64,000 nt of DNA from CAKZLS01 sp963771545 (GCA_963771545.1 CAVYTX010000003.1:186001-250000); one strand, 5' to 3'. Positions 50,910 to 60,309 are shown, counted from the first letter of the stretch. Notes: generated by a model from the sequence alone, not told the origin. Made by a program: numbers and translations.

Positions 50910-52195
50910 TCAAGATCGGCAAGAGCCTGCTTCATGGTCTATCGGTTCTGTTCGTTGTGACCGGAGCGGGAGACGCGGGCGCGAGCATCGCTGGCGTCGT
51001 CGGCGGCTGCGTGCGGATGAAAGAAACCCGTGGTCAATTGACCGACGCTGCCGGATCGCTGCATCGCGCCGACAGGGTGGACGCCGACGGCGCCCTTCCG
51101 GTGCCGGAGGTGACGATCCGTTTCACCTTCAGCGGCGCCGGCGGTCCCGGCCAGAAGATTGACCCGGTTTACATTCGCGCGGGCGCCGATGGCTGTTATT
51201 CGGCCACGTGGACGGACTGGACCCGTGACGCCTTTCCCACCCGCGCCCGCATGGCGATCCTGTGGAGCCACAGCGATGTAACGGGTCAAAGCGACAGCAT
51301 GCCTCCGCCGGTCTTTTCGATCCACGGGGCCACCGGGCGGCCGCTCGGAAATTCGCGAAGCGTTGAGCTCACGGACAACACCACCGTCGATCGCACCCTC
51401 GCCGGCGGCGATGCCGCCGCCGCCTATCTGACCGCGTGGGAGTTTTTCGACCGCGTGGTGCGCGGCGGCAATGGCGGGCGCTCCGATCGCCTGGTGAATG
51501 CAATGCGCGGCATCCACATCTTCATCGGCCTGCCGAACCTGTCCGGTGGGTGGGGTATCGCGCCGACGCAAAAGGAGGTTCTGGTGGCCGCGAGAATGCC
51601 GGTCCTGACGCCATGGACGGTGGCTCACGAGCTCGGTCACCTCGTCACGTGGAACGCCCTGGGTTGGAGGGTGGCGCCCTTGTTGCCCACCGACTACGCG
51701 GGATTAACCTGGGATTTCACCACCCGGGAGTCCGAACGCGCGGCGTTCCTGGAGGGCATGGCTTCGTTCTTGGCCATGGCGTGGATGTGGGAGCGGACGG
51801 CGGCGGCGCCGACTCTTTATCGCGGCGGCGCGCGTTTCGACATCGAGGCCGCCAGCGGCACGGGCGATGACCGGGGGGCGGCGCCGTTCGATTGCACCAC
51901 TGTCTCGTCCGGCTGGGAGCGCCCTTTCTGCAATGCCGCCGCCCTATGGGACGTGTTCGATGCGCCGGCGGGCGATGACGATCCCATGACCACGCGCACC
52001 CAGGTTCATATCGTCGATACGCTGGATCATTATCCGGACGGGTGTCCGCCGCCGGCGGACAATGGCTGCAGCAACGAGGTGGGGTTCGCCGGATTGAACC
52101 ACAACGACTTCCTCCGCAACTTCCGACCCGCCGGCGATCGCGGCCTCCTGTCGTCCATCTACAAAGCCAACGGGCTCGCCGGCGGCGCGCCCTAG
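50906..52195 (+). CDS. Secreted gluzincin-like metalloprotease of unknown family
   Basis: A 429-residue protein with a signal peptide (MIKIGKSLLHGLSVLFVVTG, cut near AGDAGAS). The middle holds a zinc site: His241-Glu242-Leu-Gly-His245 in WTVAHELGHLVTW, and Glu283 in FLEGMASFLAMAW supplies the third ligand, the EGxA pattern of gluzincin proteases. The first 130 residues include a beta-rich domain (VPEVTIRFTFSGAGG.., DGCYSATWTDW). Cysteines near the C-terminus (DCTTVSSGWERPFCN, CPPPADNGC) suggest disulfides and an exported location. No named family is recognised. It starts at GTG overlapping the HIT stop by 4 bp; the LysE-type gene follows 35 bp later. Confidence 0.7.
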   Translation: MIKIGKSLLHGLSVLFVVTGAGDAGASIAGVVGGCVRMKETRGQLTDAAGSLHRADRVDADGALPVPEVTIRFTFSGAGGPGQKIDPVYIRAGADGCYSATWTDWTRDAFPTRARMAILWSHSDVTGQSDSMPPPVFSIHGATGRPLGNSRSVELTDNTTVDRTLAGGDAAAAYLTAWEFFDRVVRGGNGGRSDRLVNAMRGIHIFIGLPNLSGGWGIAPTQKEVLVAARMPVLTPWTVAHELGHLVTWNALGWRVAPLLPTDYAGLTWDFTTRESERAAFLEGMASFLAMAWMWERTAAAPTLYRGGARFDIEAASGTGDDRGAAPFDCTTVSSGWERPFCNAAALWDVFDAPAGDDDPMTTRTQVHIVDTLDHYPDGCPPPADNGCSNEVGFAGLNHNDFLRNFRPAGDRGLLSSIYKANGLAGGAP

Positions 52196-52230
52196 CGGCA
52201 CCGTGATCATAAGCTGGGGAAGGGATCTCT

Positions 52231-52890
52231 TTGGCCGACGCCGTTTTTTTTCTGAAAGCCGTATTCGCGGGGTTCGTGGTGGCCATGCCGGTCGGGGCCA
52301 TCGGCGCCATGTGCATGCGCTATGGGCTGCAAGGGCGTTGGGGCATCGGCATGGTGACCGGCGTGGGCGCCGCGGCGGCCGACGGGATCCTGGCGGGAGC
52401 GGCCCTGTTCGGCCTCTCGCTGGCCACCCAGTATCTCCTGAACAATCAGGGGCCGGTGCGGCTGATCGGCGGCCTGTTCCTGCTCTATCTCGGCATCTAC
52501 ATGATCCGCAACCGCAAGCCGCCCAAGGAGCGGCCGGCCGACGCGGCGGCGGTCGCGTCGCTCCAGCGCCTCCATGCGTTCAGCAAGGCGATCGCTACCG
52601 GGTTTGTGCTGACCATCATCAATCCGGCGACGCTGCTGGGGTTCGCCGGCGTGTTCGCCGGGCTCGGGTTGCTTGCCGAGCAAGCCTTCGATCACCAGAC
52701 CAGCGGCCTCATCGTCGGCGGCGCGTTCCTCGGCTCGACAATGTGGTGGGCGACATTGACGGGAGGGTCCATGGCCGCCCGCGAGCGGATGTCCGGCAAG
52801 GTCATCAGGATCATCAACACCGTGCTCGGCGCCCTCGTGGTGGCGTTCGGGGTCGCCGCCCTGGTGTCGTTCGTCCGGATGTTCTTGTAA
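52231..52890 (+). CDS. LysE/RhtB family amino-acid exporter-like protein
   Basis: A 219-residue six-helix membrane protein. It starts at TTG with GGGAAGGG about 7 nt upstream. Family features are FVVAMPVGAIGAMCMRYGLQ (LysE GPGP-like entry), VTGVGAAAADGILAGAALFG, IGGLFLLYLGIYMIR and ITNPATLLGF-like IINPATLLGFAGVFAGLG before the last helices. Members export lysine, homoserine or threonine; the substrate is unknown. Convergent with the carboxymuconolactone decarboxylase-like gene, with a 3-bp gap between stop codons. Context gives no further clue. Confidence 0.82.
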   Translation: MADAVFFLKAVFAGFVVAMPVGAIGAMCMRYGLQGRWGIGMVTGVGAAAADGILAGAALFGLSLATQYLLNNQGPVRLIGGLFLLYLGIYMIRNRKPPKERPADAAAVASLQRLHAFSKAIATGFVLTIINPATLLGFAGVFAGLGLLAEQAFDHQTSGLIVGGAFLGSTMWWATLTGGSMAARERMSGKVIRIINTVLGALVVAFGVAALVSFVRMFL

Positions 52891-52893
52891 TCG

Positions 52894-53235
52894 TCAATCG
52901 GTGTACACGCTCGCCATGACCTCCAGGGCGAAGCGGGCGTGCGCCGTGGCGGGACCGCCGCCCATCTCGATACCGACCTCGATGGCCTCGACGACTTCGC
53001 GCTTGGAGGCGCCGGCCTTGGCGGCTTGTTCGATGTGCCACTGCATGCACGATTCGCAATTGACGACCACCGATATGCCGATGGCGATCAGTTCTTTCAT
53101 GCGCTTGCTCAGCTCGCCGTCGCAAAACGCGGCCCGCTCCATGTCCAGGAACGCCTTGTACACTTTCGAGTCCAAGGACAGGAGTTCGGCGTGAGCTTCG
53201 GCGCGCCGCTTCGACATCGTCTTTAGCTTATCCAT
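52894..53235 (-). CDS. Carboxymuconolactone decarboxylase / AhpD-like protein
   Basis: A 113-residue helical protein (MDKLKTMSKRRAEAHAELL..) with the AhpD redox motif Cys60-Glu-Ser-Cys63-Met-Gln-Trp-His67 in VVNCESCMQWHI. KELIAIGISVVVNCES and ASKREVVEAIEVGIEMGGGPA are typical of CMD/AhpD. The paired cysteines favour a peroxidase or disulfide-reductase role over ring-lactone decarboxylation. Start ATG 53235 has AGGGTGG about 6 nt upstream. It is the last gene of the leftward cvpA-purF-SDR unit, 10 bp after the SDR stop. Confidence 0.88.
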   Translation of the reverse strand: MDKLKTMSKRRAEAHAELLSLDSKVYKAFLDMERAAFCDGELSKRMKELIAIGISVVVNCESCMQWHIEQAAKAGASKREVVEAIEVGIEMGGGPATAHARFALEVMASVYTD

Positions 53236-53245
53236 GTTTCCACCC

Positions 53246-54001
53246 TCACGCATTGACGATTTCTCCATTGAGCGCGCAGGCGGGCTCGGCCAGTTGGACG
53301 AACAGCTCGGTGACGACCTCGGGAGCCTTTACCGTGTCGGGGTTTTCGCCGGGATAGGCCTCGGCGCGCATCCGTGTTCGCGTCGGGCCGGGATTGATCA
53401 GGTTGGCGCGGACGGAGGTCTTGGACACCTCGGCGGCGTAAGTTTTCACCATGGTTTCCAATGCGCCCTTGCTGACCGCGTAGGCGCCCCAATAAGCGCG
53501 GCCGCCGCTGACGCCCGAGGTGGCGAAGATGGCTCGTCCCGCGTCCGACGCCCGAAGCAGGGGATCGAAGCTTCGGATGAGGCGCCAGTTGGCGGTGAGA
53601 TTGACCGCCATCACTTGATCCCACGTTTCGGGGCTGATATGGCACAGCGGACTCAGCACGCCGAGCAGACCGGCATTGCCCACCAGAACGTCGAGCCGGC
53701 CCCATCGTTCGTAGACGGCGGCGCCCATGCGGTCGATGACGGGGTAGTCGGTGAGGTCCGCGGGAACCAGCGTCGCCCGGCGGCCGAGTTGCCGGATCTC
53801 GTCATCCACCTCTTCAAGCGCGCCTTGGGTGCGGGCGGCGAGGATCAGCTCGGCGCCCTCTTGGGCGAACCGCAGCGCCACCGCACGGCCGATGCCCCGG
53901 GACGCGCCGGTGATTAAGGCGACGCGGCCGGTCAGACGACCGCCAGCGCACGCGGCATCGGAATCGGAAGCGGAGGCGGAGTCGCGCTCCGGCACCGTCA
54001 T
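53246..54001 (-). CDS. Short-chain dehydrogenase/reductase
   Basis: A 251-residue classical SDR. The NAD(P)-binding loop is ALITGASRGIGRAVAL (about 28-42), the structural NAG is VLVGNAGLLG and the active site is Ser in IFATSGVSGG with Tyr-x3-Lys in YWGAYAVSKGALE. The pattern and the Asn in NLTANWRLI fit the YciK-like group of small SDRs. Its ATG overlaps the purF stop by 4 bp (ATGA), so it is coupled to purF, an arrangement common in alphaproteobacteria. Substrate unknown. The first 20 residues are Ser/Asp-rich. Confidence 0.9.
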   Translation of the reverse strand: MTVPERDSASASDSDAACAGGRLTGRVALITGASRGIGRAVALRFAQEGAELILAARTQGALEEVDDEIRQLGRRATLVPADLTDYPVIDRMGAAVYERWGRLDVLVGNAGLLGVLSPLCHISPETWDQVMAVNLTANWRLIRSFDPLLRASDAGRAIFATSGVSGGRAYWGAYAVSKGALETMVKTYAAEVSKTSVRANLINPGPTRTRMRAEAYPGENPDTVKAPEVVTELFVQLAEPACALNGEIVNA

Positions 54002-55495
54002 TCCTCGAGCAGGGAGAGCTGTTTCTCCAGCGGATGGTCTTGGTGATCGGTCAGGCGGATGGCGTACTCGCCGCTGAAGCAGGCGTCGCAGTATTGCGGC
54101 CGGGCATTGTCGCGGCCGGGCTCGCCGACGGCGCGGTAGAGGCCGTCCATGGAGATATAAGACAGCGAGTCGACGCCGATATAGCGGATCATTTCCTCGA
54201 CGGTGCGGTTCGCGGCCAACAACTCGTCGCGTTCCGGCGTGTCGATACCGTAAAAACAGGGATGGGTGGTCGGCGGGCTCGAAATCCGCAGGTGCACCTC
54301 GGTGGCGCCGGCGGCTCGCACCATTTCGACGATCTTGACCGAGGTGGTGCCGCGCACGATGGAATCATCGACCAGGATGACCCGCTTGCCCTTCAACATA
54401 TGGATATTGGCGTTGTGTTTGAGCTTGACGCCCAAGTGACGGATCCGCTGGGTGGGTTCGATGAACGTGCGGCCGACGTAATGATTGCGGATGATACCGA
54501 GTTCGAAGGGAATGCCCGAACTCCTCGGCGTAGCCGATGGCCGCCGGAACGCCGGAATCGGGAACCGGTATGACCATATCAGCGTCCACGCCGTTCTCGC
54601 GGGCGAGTTCCGCGCCGATTTTCTTGCGCACTTCGTAAACGTTCCGACCCTCCAGCGTGCTGTCCGGCCGGGCAAAATAGATGTACTCGAAAATACAGAA
54701 CCGGCGCGGCACCTTCGCGAAGGGCTTGACGCTTTTTACCCCGGTCTCGTCGATGACGACGATCTCCCCGGGTTCGATGTCGCGGACGAACTTTGCGCCG
54801 ATGATATCGAGGGCGCAGGTTTCCGACGCGAGCACATAAGCGCCCTCGAACCGGCCCAGCACCAGGGGGCGAACGCCGTACGGATCGCGCATGCCGATGA
54901 GCTTGCGCCGGGTGATCGCCACCAGGGAATAAGCGCCCTCCAGTTGGCGCATGGCGTCGATCATTCGGTCCATCACCGTGGAATAATGACTGGTGGCGAT
55001 CAGGTGGATGATGGTCTCGGTATCGGTCGTCGATTGGAAGATGCAGCCGCGGCGGACCAGCGCCTTTCGCACTTGGCGCGCGTTGGTCAGGTTGCCGTTA
55101 TGGGCGATGGTCAGCCCGCCGAACTCGAAATCGGCGAACAGCGGCTGGACGTTGCGCAGCACCGTATCGCCGGTGGTGGAATAGCGAACGTGGCCCACGG
55201 CCATGGATCCGTGCAGCCGTTCGATCACCTTTTCGGAGCCGAAGTTGTCGCCGACCAGTCCGAGCGCCTTGTGGCTGTGAAAATGGTCGCCGTCACAGCA
55301 GACGATCCCCGCCGCCTCCTGACCGCGGTGTTGCAGGGCGTGCAAGCCGAGGGCCGTGGTCGCGGTCGCGTCCCGATGCCCATAGATGCCGAAGACGCCG
55401 CATTCGTCATGAAAGTGATCGTCGTCGAGAAAGCCGAATTGCTCAGGGCTTTCAGGCGCGGAAGGCGTTGTCGTCATTCTGCTCAGGCCTTTCAT
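53998..55495 (-). CDS. purF: Amidophosphoribosyltransferase, frameshifted in this sequence
   Basis: The first step of purine synthesis, transferring glutamine amide to PRPP. The first frame holds the propeptide, then Cys32 in HDECGVFGIYGHRDA (N-terminal nucleophile after processing), the glutaminase domain and the start of the PRTase. At about 54519 an extra T changes EESGIPFEL to EEFGHSLRT; the next frame then reads SGIPFELGIIRNHYVGRTFI, the PRPP loop VILVDDSIVRGTTS and the end ..LLEE. The tail has the Cys pair CDACFSGEYA. Removing one base restores a normal 498-residue PurF. Overlaps cvpA and SDR by 4 bp each. An essential-type gene, so sequence error is a serious possibility. Confidence 0.85.
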
Positions 55496-56166
55496 CGGCC
55501 GCTTTCGATCAAGCGCTCCATGTCCCGCCGCTCCTTGGGCGTATACCCGTCCACGCCCCGTTCGGTCTCGGACGGCGGTCCTTTCGGTTCCGGACTCATG
55601 ATGTCGCGTAACATGCGGTGCGTTTCAAGGACTTTCCGGGCCTTGTCTCCGGCGGCGTCGGCGGCGCCGGCCGCGGCTTCCTGGGCGTCGGTGGGGACCA
55701 GCGAACGAAGCTGATCCGATCCCCACACCACCAGGGGCAGCGAACGGGCATTGCGCAACCCGTCGGGTTGCTGCTCGGGTTTGACCAGCCATTCGACGCC
55801 GATGAAAAGCAGGCACACTAACACCCCTCCGCGGACGAGCCCGAACACGAACCCTAGCGAGCGGTCCAGCGCGTTGAGACCGCTGCCCTTGACCCGATTG
55901 GAGATCATTTGGGTCAGGATCCACAGAATGACAAGGGTAACCAGGAAAATGGCCCCGCCGGCGACCGCGTCGGCGAGCAACGTATGAGAGATGAACTCGC
56001 GGGCGAAAGGTTTGACGTAGGGAAGTCCGAAAATGGTGGCGATGATCGCGCCAATCCACGCGCCGATGGATAGGACTTCCTGAATGAAGCCGCGGACAAA
56101 GGCGAGCAGTCCCGAAATGATCAGGATGACGACGAGGCCGAAGTCGAACATCGTGAGATCAGGCAC
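55492..56166 (-). CDS. cvpA: CvpA family membrane protein
   Basis: A 224-residue inner-membrane protein with four N-terminal helices: FDFGLVVILIISGLLAFVRG, the IGAWIGAIIATIFG segment, ADAVAGGAIFLVTLVILWIL and LGFVFGLVRGGVLVCLLFIG, then a polar C-terminal half. This is the colicin V production protein family, which stands next to purF in many proteobacteria. Start GTG 56166 (VPDLTMFDFG) has GGAGGG 6 nt upstream and overlaps the radA stop. The purF ATG overlaps its own stop (ATGA). Role is unproven; in other bacteria linked to envelope function. Confidence 0.9.
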   Translation of the reverse strand: MPDLTMFDFGLVVILIISGLLAFVRGFIQEVLSIGAWIGAIIATIFGLPYVKPFAREFISHTLLADAVAGGAIFLVTLVILWILTQMISNRVKGSGLNALDRSLGFVFGLVRGGVLVCLLFIGVEWLVKPEQQPDGLRNARSLPLVVWGSDQLRSLVPTDAQEAAAGAADAAGDKARKVLETHRMLRDIMSPEPKGPPSETERGVDGYTPKERRDMERLIESGR

Positions 56167-57592
56167 CGCCGGCCCTCCGCCCCCGCGCGCCGGCGCGCGC
56201 ATCCGTCCCGGCATCCGCGCCCGCCCGCGCGCGGGTTCCGATCAGTGTCAACAGATCAACCACGTGGGCAACCTCCGTTATTTCGATGCCAGCTACGGTT
56301 TCCGCCCGGCCCGAGCGGCGGGTCGGCACGATGGCGCGTGAAAACCCCAGCTTCGCGGCCTCCTTGAGGCGCGCGCCGGCCCGCGCCACCGCCCGCACTT
56401 CCCCGGAGAGCCCGATTTCTCCGAACACCACCGTCTCCGCCGGCATGGCGCTGTCGCTGGCCGAGGAGGCCAGCGCCGCCGCCACCGCGAGATCGGCGGC
56501 CGGTTCGCTTATTCTCAGGCCTCCCGCCACGTTTAGATACACGTCGGCGGCCCCGAATGAAAGACCGCAGCGCGCCTCGAGCACCGCCATGATCATCGCC
56601 AGGCGGCCGGAATCCCAGCCCACGACGGCGCGCCGCGGGGTGCCCAGGGACGACGGCGCGATCAGCGATTGGATCTCCACCAGCACCGGCCGGCTTCCTT
56701 CCATGCCGGCGAACACGCAGGCGCCCGAGACGTCGCTCTCGCGTTCGGCCAAGAACAGCGCCGACGGATTGGTCACTTCCCTGAGGCCGCCGTCGGTCAT
56801 CTCGAAAACGCCGATTTCGTCGGTGGCCCCGAAGCGGTTCTTGACGGCCCGCAATATACGGAACTGGTGGCCGCGTTCACCCTCGAAGTACAGCACGGTA
56901 TCCACCATGTGCTCCAGCACGCGGGGCCCGGCGATCATGCCTTCCTTGGTGACGTGGCCCACCAGCAGCAGAACGAAACCCCGCCGCTTGGCGAGGCGGA
57001 TGAGTTCCTGCGCCGACGCGCGGACTTGTGAGACCGTGCCGGGCGCCGATTCCAGCGTATCCAAAAACAGCGTTTGCACCGAATCGATCACGACGATTTC
57101 CGGTCCGTCCGGGGTGTCGAGCGACGCGGCGATATCGCGCACCGACGTGGCGGCCGCCAGATTGACCCGGGCGCCGCGCAAACCGAGGCGATCCGCCCTA
57201 AGCCGCATCTGGTCGATGGCCTCCTCGCCGGATATGTAGGCGCAGCGCGCGCTCGCCGACAAGGCCGCCGAGACCTGCAGCAACACCGTGGACTTTCCGA
57301 TTCCGGGGTCGCCGCCGATCAACAGGGCCGAGCCGGGCACCAATCCGCCGCCCGTCACCCTGTCGAACTCGCCAATGCCGGTGACGTAGCGCGGCGTCGC
57401 GACGATATCGCCGTCCAGCGAGGCGAATTCGACGCGCCGGCCGCGGCGGGATCCAAGCCCCTTCGGCGCCCGTTCCGCCGTCGCCTCCTCGATCAGCGCG
57501 TTCCACGCCCCGCAGGCTTCGCAGCGGCCGGCCCATTTCGGCTGGATCGCGCCGCATTCCTGGCAACTGTACGCGGTGGCTTTAGGCGGCAA
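56159..57592 (-). CDS. radA: DNA repair protein RadA
   Basis: A 477-residue RecA-like ATPase that promotes branch migration in recombination. The N-terminal zinc finger is Cys10, Cys13, Cys24, Cys27 (SCQECGAIQPKWAGRCEACGAW). Walker A is GGDPGIGKST (93-102), Walker B VIDSVQTLFLD and the RadA-specific KNRFG motif is in AVKNRFGATDEIGVFEM. The C-terminal Lon-like domain has LNVAGGLRISEPAADLAVAAAL. It starts at TTG 57592 without a strong ribosome site; no better in-frame start precedes the zinc finger. Follows the ABC genes after 20 bp. Confidence 0.95.
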   Translation of the reverse strand: MPPKATAYSCQECGAIQPKWAGRCEACGAWNALIEEATAERAPKGLGSRRGRRVEFASLDGDIVATPRYVTGIGEFDRVTGGGLVPGSALLIGGDPGIGKSTVLLQVSAALSASARCAYISGEEAIDQMRLRADRLGLRGARVNLAAATSVRDIAASLDTPDGPEIVVIDSVQTLFLDTLESAPGTVSQVRASAQELIRLAKRRGFVLLLVGHVTKEGMIAGPRVLEHMVDTVLYFEGERGHQFRILRAVKNRFGATDEIGVFEMTDGGLREVTNPSALFLAERESDVSGACVFAGMEGSRPVLVEIQSLIAPSSLGTPRRAVVGWDSGRLAMIMAVLEARCGLSFGAADVYLNVAGGLRISEPAADLAVAAALASSASDSAMPAETVVFGEIGLSGEVRAVARAGARLKEAAKLGFSRAIVPTRRSGRAETVAGIEITEVAHVVDLLTLIGTRARAGADAGTDARAGARGRRAGGA

Positions 57593-57612
57593 GGATCGAC
57601 GATTCCCTCATT

Positions 57613-58389
57613 TTAGGCCCGCACCGCCATCTTGATCGGCCCCTCGGCCCGGCCGTTGATGAACTGATCGACGTGCGCTTCGCCGGATCGATCGATCTCG
57701 TCGACGGTTCCCGCCCAGATGATGCGTCCTTCATAGAGCATGGCGATGCGGTGGGCGATCTTGCGGGCGCTCGCCATGTCGTGGGTGATGGACAGCGCGC
57801 TCGCGCCCATGTCCCGGGTCGTCTCGACGATCAGGTCATTGATCACGTCGGCCATGATGGGGTCGAGACCGGTGGTCGGTTCGTCGAAGAAGATGATTTC
57901 CGGATCGGCGGCGATGGCGCGGGCGAGCGCCACCCGCTTCTGCATGCCGCCCGAGAGCTCCGCCGGGAAAAGATCCCCGACTTCCGGTCCGAGGCCCACC
58001 TGTGCGAGCTTGTCGATGGCGATCTGCTTGGCGTCGGCGCGGCTGGCCTGTTTCGCCGCCATCAGTCCGAAACCGACATTTTCCCAGACCGGGAGACTGT
58101 CGAACAGGGCGCCGCCCTGAAACAGCATTCCGAACTTGCGGTTGATCCGCTCGCGCCCGGCGGTGTCGATGCCCACCACCTCTTCGCCGTCGACCCGGAT
58201 GCTGCCGTCGTCCGGTTGCAGCAGGCCGAGAATGCATTTCAGGAGCACCGACTTGCCGGTTCCCGAGCCGCCGATCACCACGACCAATTCCCCGGCGCCG
58301 ACGTCGAGGTTGAGGCCGTTCAGCACGACCTTGTCGCCAAACCCCTTTTTCAGGCCGCGTACGCGGATTTTCGGCTGTCCTTCGGTCAT
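57613..58389 (-). CDS. mlaF: MlaF-type ABC transporter ATP-binding protein
   Basis: A 258-residue ATPase of the MlaFEDB lipid-transport system. Walker A is GGSGTGKS (40-47), the signature LSGGMQKR (145-152) and Walker B IIFFDEPTTGLDP (165-177). INRKFGMLFQGGALFDSLPV is the characteristic Q-loop of MlaF/Ttg2A. The ATG overlaps the stop of mlaE by 4 bp (ATGA). It powers phospholipid movement that keeps the outer membrane asymmetric. The substrate-binding protein MlaD is not next to it, unlike in enterics. Confidence 0.93.
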   Translation of the reverse strand: MTEGQPKIRVRGLKKGFGDKVVLNGLNLDVGAGELVVVIGGSGTGKSVLLKCILGLLQPDDGSIRVDGEEVVGIDTAGRERINRKFGMLFQGGALFDSLPVWENVGFGLMAAKQASRADAKQIAIDKLAQVGLGPEVGDLFPAELSGGMQKRVALARAIAADPEIIFFDEPTTGLDPIMADVINDLIVETTRDMGASALSITHDMASARKIAHRIAMLYEGRIIWAGTVDEIDRSGEAHVDQFINGRAEGPIKMAVRA

Positions 58390-59159
58390 TTCGCGAAAAA
58401 CATCTCGGTCAGGATGTAGTCGAAGCAGAGGATCAGGATGGACGCCGAGACGACCGCGTTGGTGGTCGCGGCGCCGACGCCCTGGGCGCCGCCCCGGGAG
58501 CTGTAACCGTGGTAGCAACCCATCAAGGTGATGATGAACCCGAAGACGGCGGCCTTGACCAGACCGGAAATCACATCCTCGGGCTGAACGAAATCCCAGG
58601 TGCTCTGCAGGTAATTGGCGGCGTTGAAGCCGAGCTTATAGACGGAGACCAGATAGCCGCCGAACACGCCGATGATATCGGCGATGAAAACCAGAATCGG
58701 CAGCATGGTGATGCCCGCGATCAGGCGCGGGGCGACCATGAATTTCATCGGGTTGGTCGAGAGCGTGGTCAGCGCGTCGATTTGCTCGGTCACCCGCATG
58801 GTGCCGATCTCCGCGGCCATGGAGGCGCCGATGCGCCCCGCCACCATCAACCCGGCCAACACCGGCCCCAATTCGCGGGTGATCGCCACGACCACCACAT
58901 TGGCGATGGCGCCCTCGGCGGAGAACCGGGCAAACCCCGTGTAACTCTGCAACGCCAGAACCATGCCGGCGAAGATCGCCGTCAACCCGACGACCGGCAG
59001 CGAGTAATAGCCTATCTCCACCATTTGACGAACCATGCTACGGAAGTAGAATGGCGGCCGCGCGCAATGGCCGAGCGCGGATCCGGTGAACAGTACCACC
59101 CGTCCCGCGGTCGCGAGAAAGGCCAGCATGAAGGCTCCGACCGGCTGAAGGATATTCAT
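58386..59159 (-). CDS. mlaE: MlaE-type ABC transporter permease
   Basis: A 257-residue permease. It starts MNILQPVGAFMLAFLATAGR and has the MlaE core EIGYYSLPVVGLTAIFAGMVLALQ, ITRELGPVLAGLMVAGRIGASMAAEIGTMRV (the conserved coupling block TEQIDAL follows) and five or six helices to LCFDYILTEMF. Start ATG 59159 is 14 bp after the alr stop. An upstream open frame to 59336 overlaps alr and is not supported. It pairs with mlaF directly downstream. MlaD and MlaB are not in the window. Confidence 0.93.
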   Translation of the reverse strand: MNILQPVGAFMLAFLATAGRVVLFTGSALGHCARPPFYFRSMVRQMVEIGYYSLPVVGLTAIFAGMVLALQSYTGFARFSAEGAIANVVVVAITRELGPVLAGLMVAGRIGASMAAEIGTMRVTEQIDALTTLSTNPMKFMVAPRLIAGITMLPILVFIADIIGVFGGYLVSVYKLGFNAANYLQSTWDFVQPEDVISGLVKAAVFGFIITLMGCYHGYSSRGGAQGVGAATTNAVVSASILILCFDYILTEMFFAK

Positions 59160-59172
59160 CGCCGATCCGGCC

Positions 59173-60306
59173 CTAACAACGCTCGTAGACGCGGTGATAG
59201 CGGGCGCCGAGGCTGGTGAGGATCTCGTAGCCGATGGTGCCGGCGGCGTCGGCGAGCGCGTCAACGGTGACGCGGGGGCCGATGAGATCCATCGTCGCGC
59301 CCGGACGGACGAGGTCGTCGGGCACGCCGGTAACATCGAAAGTGGTCAGATCCATGGATACGCGTCCTACCAGAGGCGCACGGAAATCGCCAACGTACGC
59401 GTAGCTCCGGTTGCTCAGGTGCCGGAGATAGCCGTCGGCGTATCCAACGGCCACGGTGGCGATTCTTTCCCGTTTTTCCGCGCGGTGCTTCGCACCATAT
59501 CCAACGGTCTGGGGTGTGTCAATCTCGCGCACCTGCAGGATTTTTCCTTGCAGGCGAACGACTTGCCGCATGGGGTTGGTGCGGCGGGGGAGTGGGGAGA
59601 CGCCGTACAGGGCGCACCCGGGACGGGCCAGGTCGGCATGGTACCCCGGCCCCAGAAAAATGCCCGACGAGTTCGCCAGCGAACCCGCGGCCGCCGGCAG
59701 CGATGACCGCGCCGCGTTGAAAGCGTCCCGTTGGAGGGCGTTGAGCGGATGGTCGGGCTCATCGGCGCAGGCCAGGTGGCTGATGACGTGCGCGAGGCGG
59801 ATGCCGGCTAGCCGGGACGGGTCACCGCGCAGGATCGAAAGTTCGTTCGGCGGCAGGCCGAGCCGGGACATTCCGGTGTCCACGTGGATCGCGGCGGCCG
59901 CAAGCGGAGCCGAGGCGCGGGCGAACGCCGCCCATGCATCGATCTGTCCGATGGAATTGAGGACCGGCCCGAGCCGGTGCTCGGCGAACACGCCGGCGGT
60001 GTTGGGGGTTAGGCCATTGAGGACATAAATCGCCGATTCGGTCTCATCCGATTCGCTCCGGCCTTGATCCGTCAATGCCCGCCGGACGGCGATTTCTTCA
60101 TCGATCAGAGCCACGAAAAAGGTGCGGCAGCCGGCTTCGTACAGGGCGGGGGCCACGCGCCCGGCGCCCAGACCATAGGCGTCGGCCTTGACCACGGCCG
60201 CGCACTCGGCGGGCGCCACGCGATCGCAAAGCAGACGGTAGTTGGCGGCGATCGCGCCCAGATCGATGGTCAGGACCGCGCCGGCCCGTTCGGCTTCGCT
60301 GGTCAA
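59173..60306 (-). CDS. alr: Alanine racemase
   Basis: A 377-residue PLP enzyme that supplies D-alanine for peptidoglycan. The PLP lysine is Lys40 in AVVKADAYGLGAGRV, and the second catalytic base is the Tyr in VAVGYADGYLRHL. HVDTGMSRLGLPP and ADLARPGCALYG are the Alr barrel signatures; the C-terminal domain has PLVGRVSMDLTTFDVT. It starts at TTG 60306 (TSEAERAGAVLTIDL), 3 bp after the dnaB stop, with no clear ribosome site, so coupling to dnaB is likely. One of the common dnaB-alr pairs. Confidence 0.95.
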   Translation of the reverse strand: MTSEAERAGAVLTIDLGAIAANYRLLCDRVAPAECAAVVKADAYGLGAGRVAPALYEAGCRTFFVALIDEEIAVRRALTDQGRSESDETESAIYVLNGLTPNTAGVFAEHRLGPVLNSIGQIDAWAAFARASAPLAAAAIHVDTGMSRLGLPPNELSILRGDPSRLAGIRLAHVISHLACADEPDHPLNALQRDAFNAARSSLPAAAGSLANSSGIFLGPGYHADLARPGCALYGVSPLPRRTNPMRQVVRLQGKILQVREIDTPQTVGYGAKHRAEKRERIATVAVGYADGYLRHLSNRSYAYVGDFRAPLVGRVSMDLTTFDVTGVPDDLVRPGATMDLIGPRVTVDALADAAGTIGYEILTSLGARYHRVYERC

Positions 60307-60309
60307 TGT

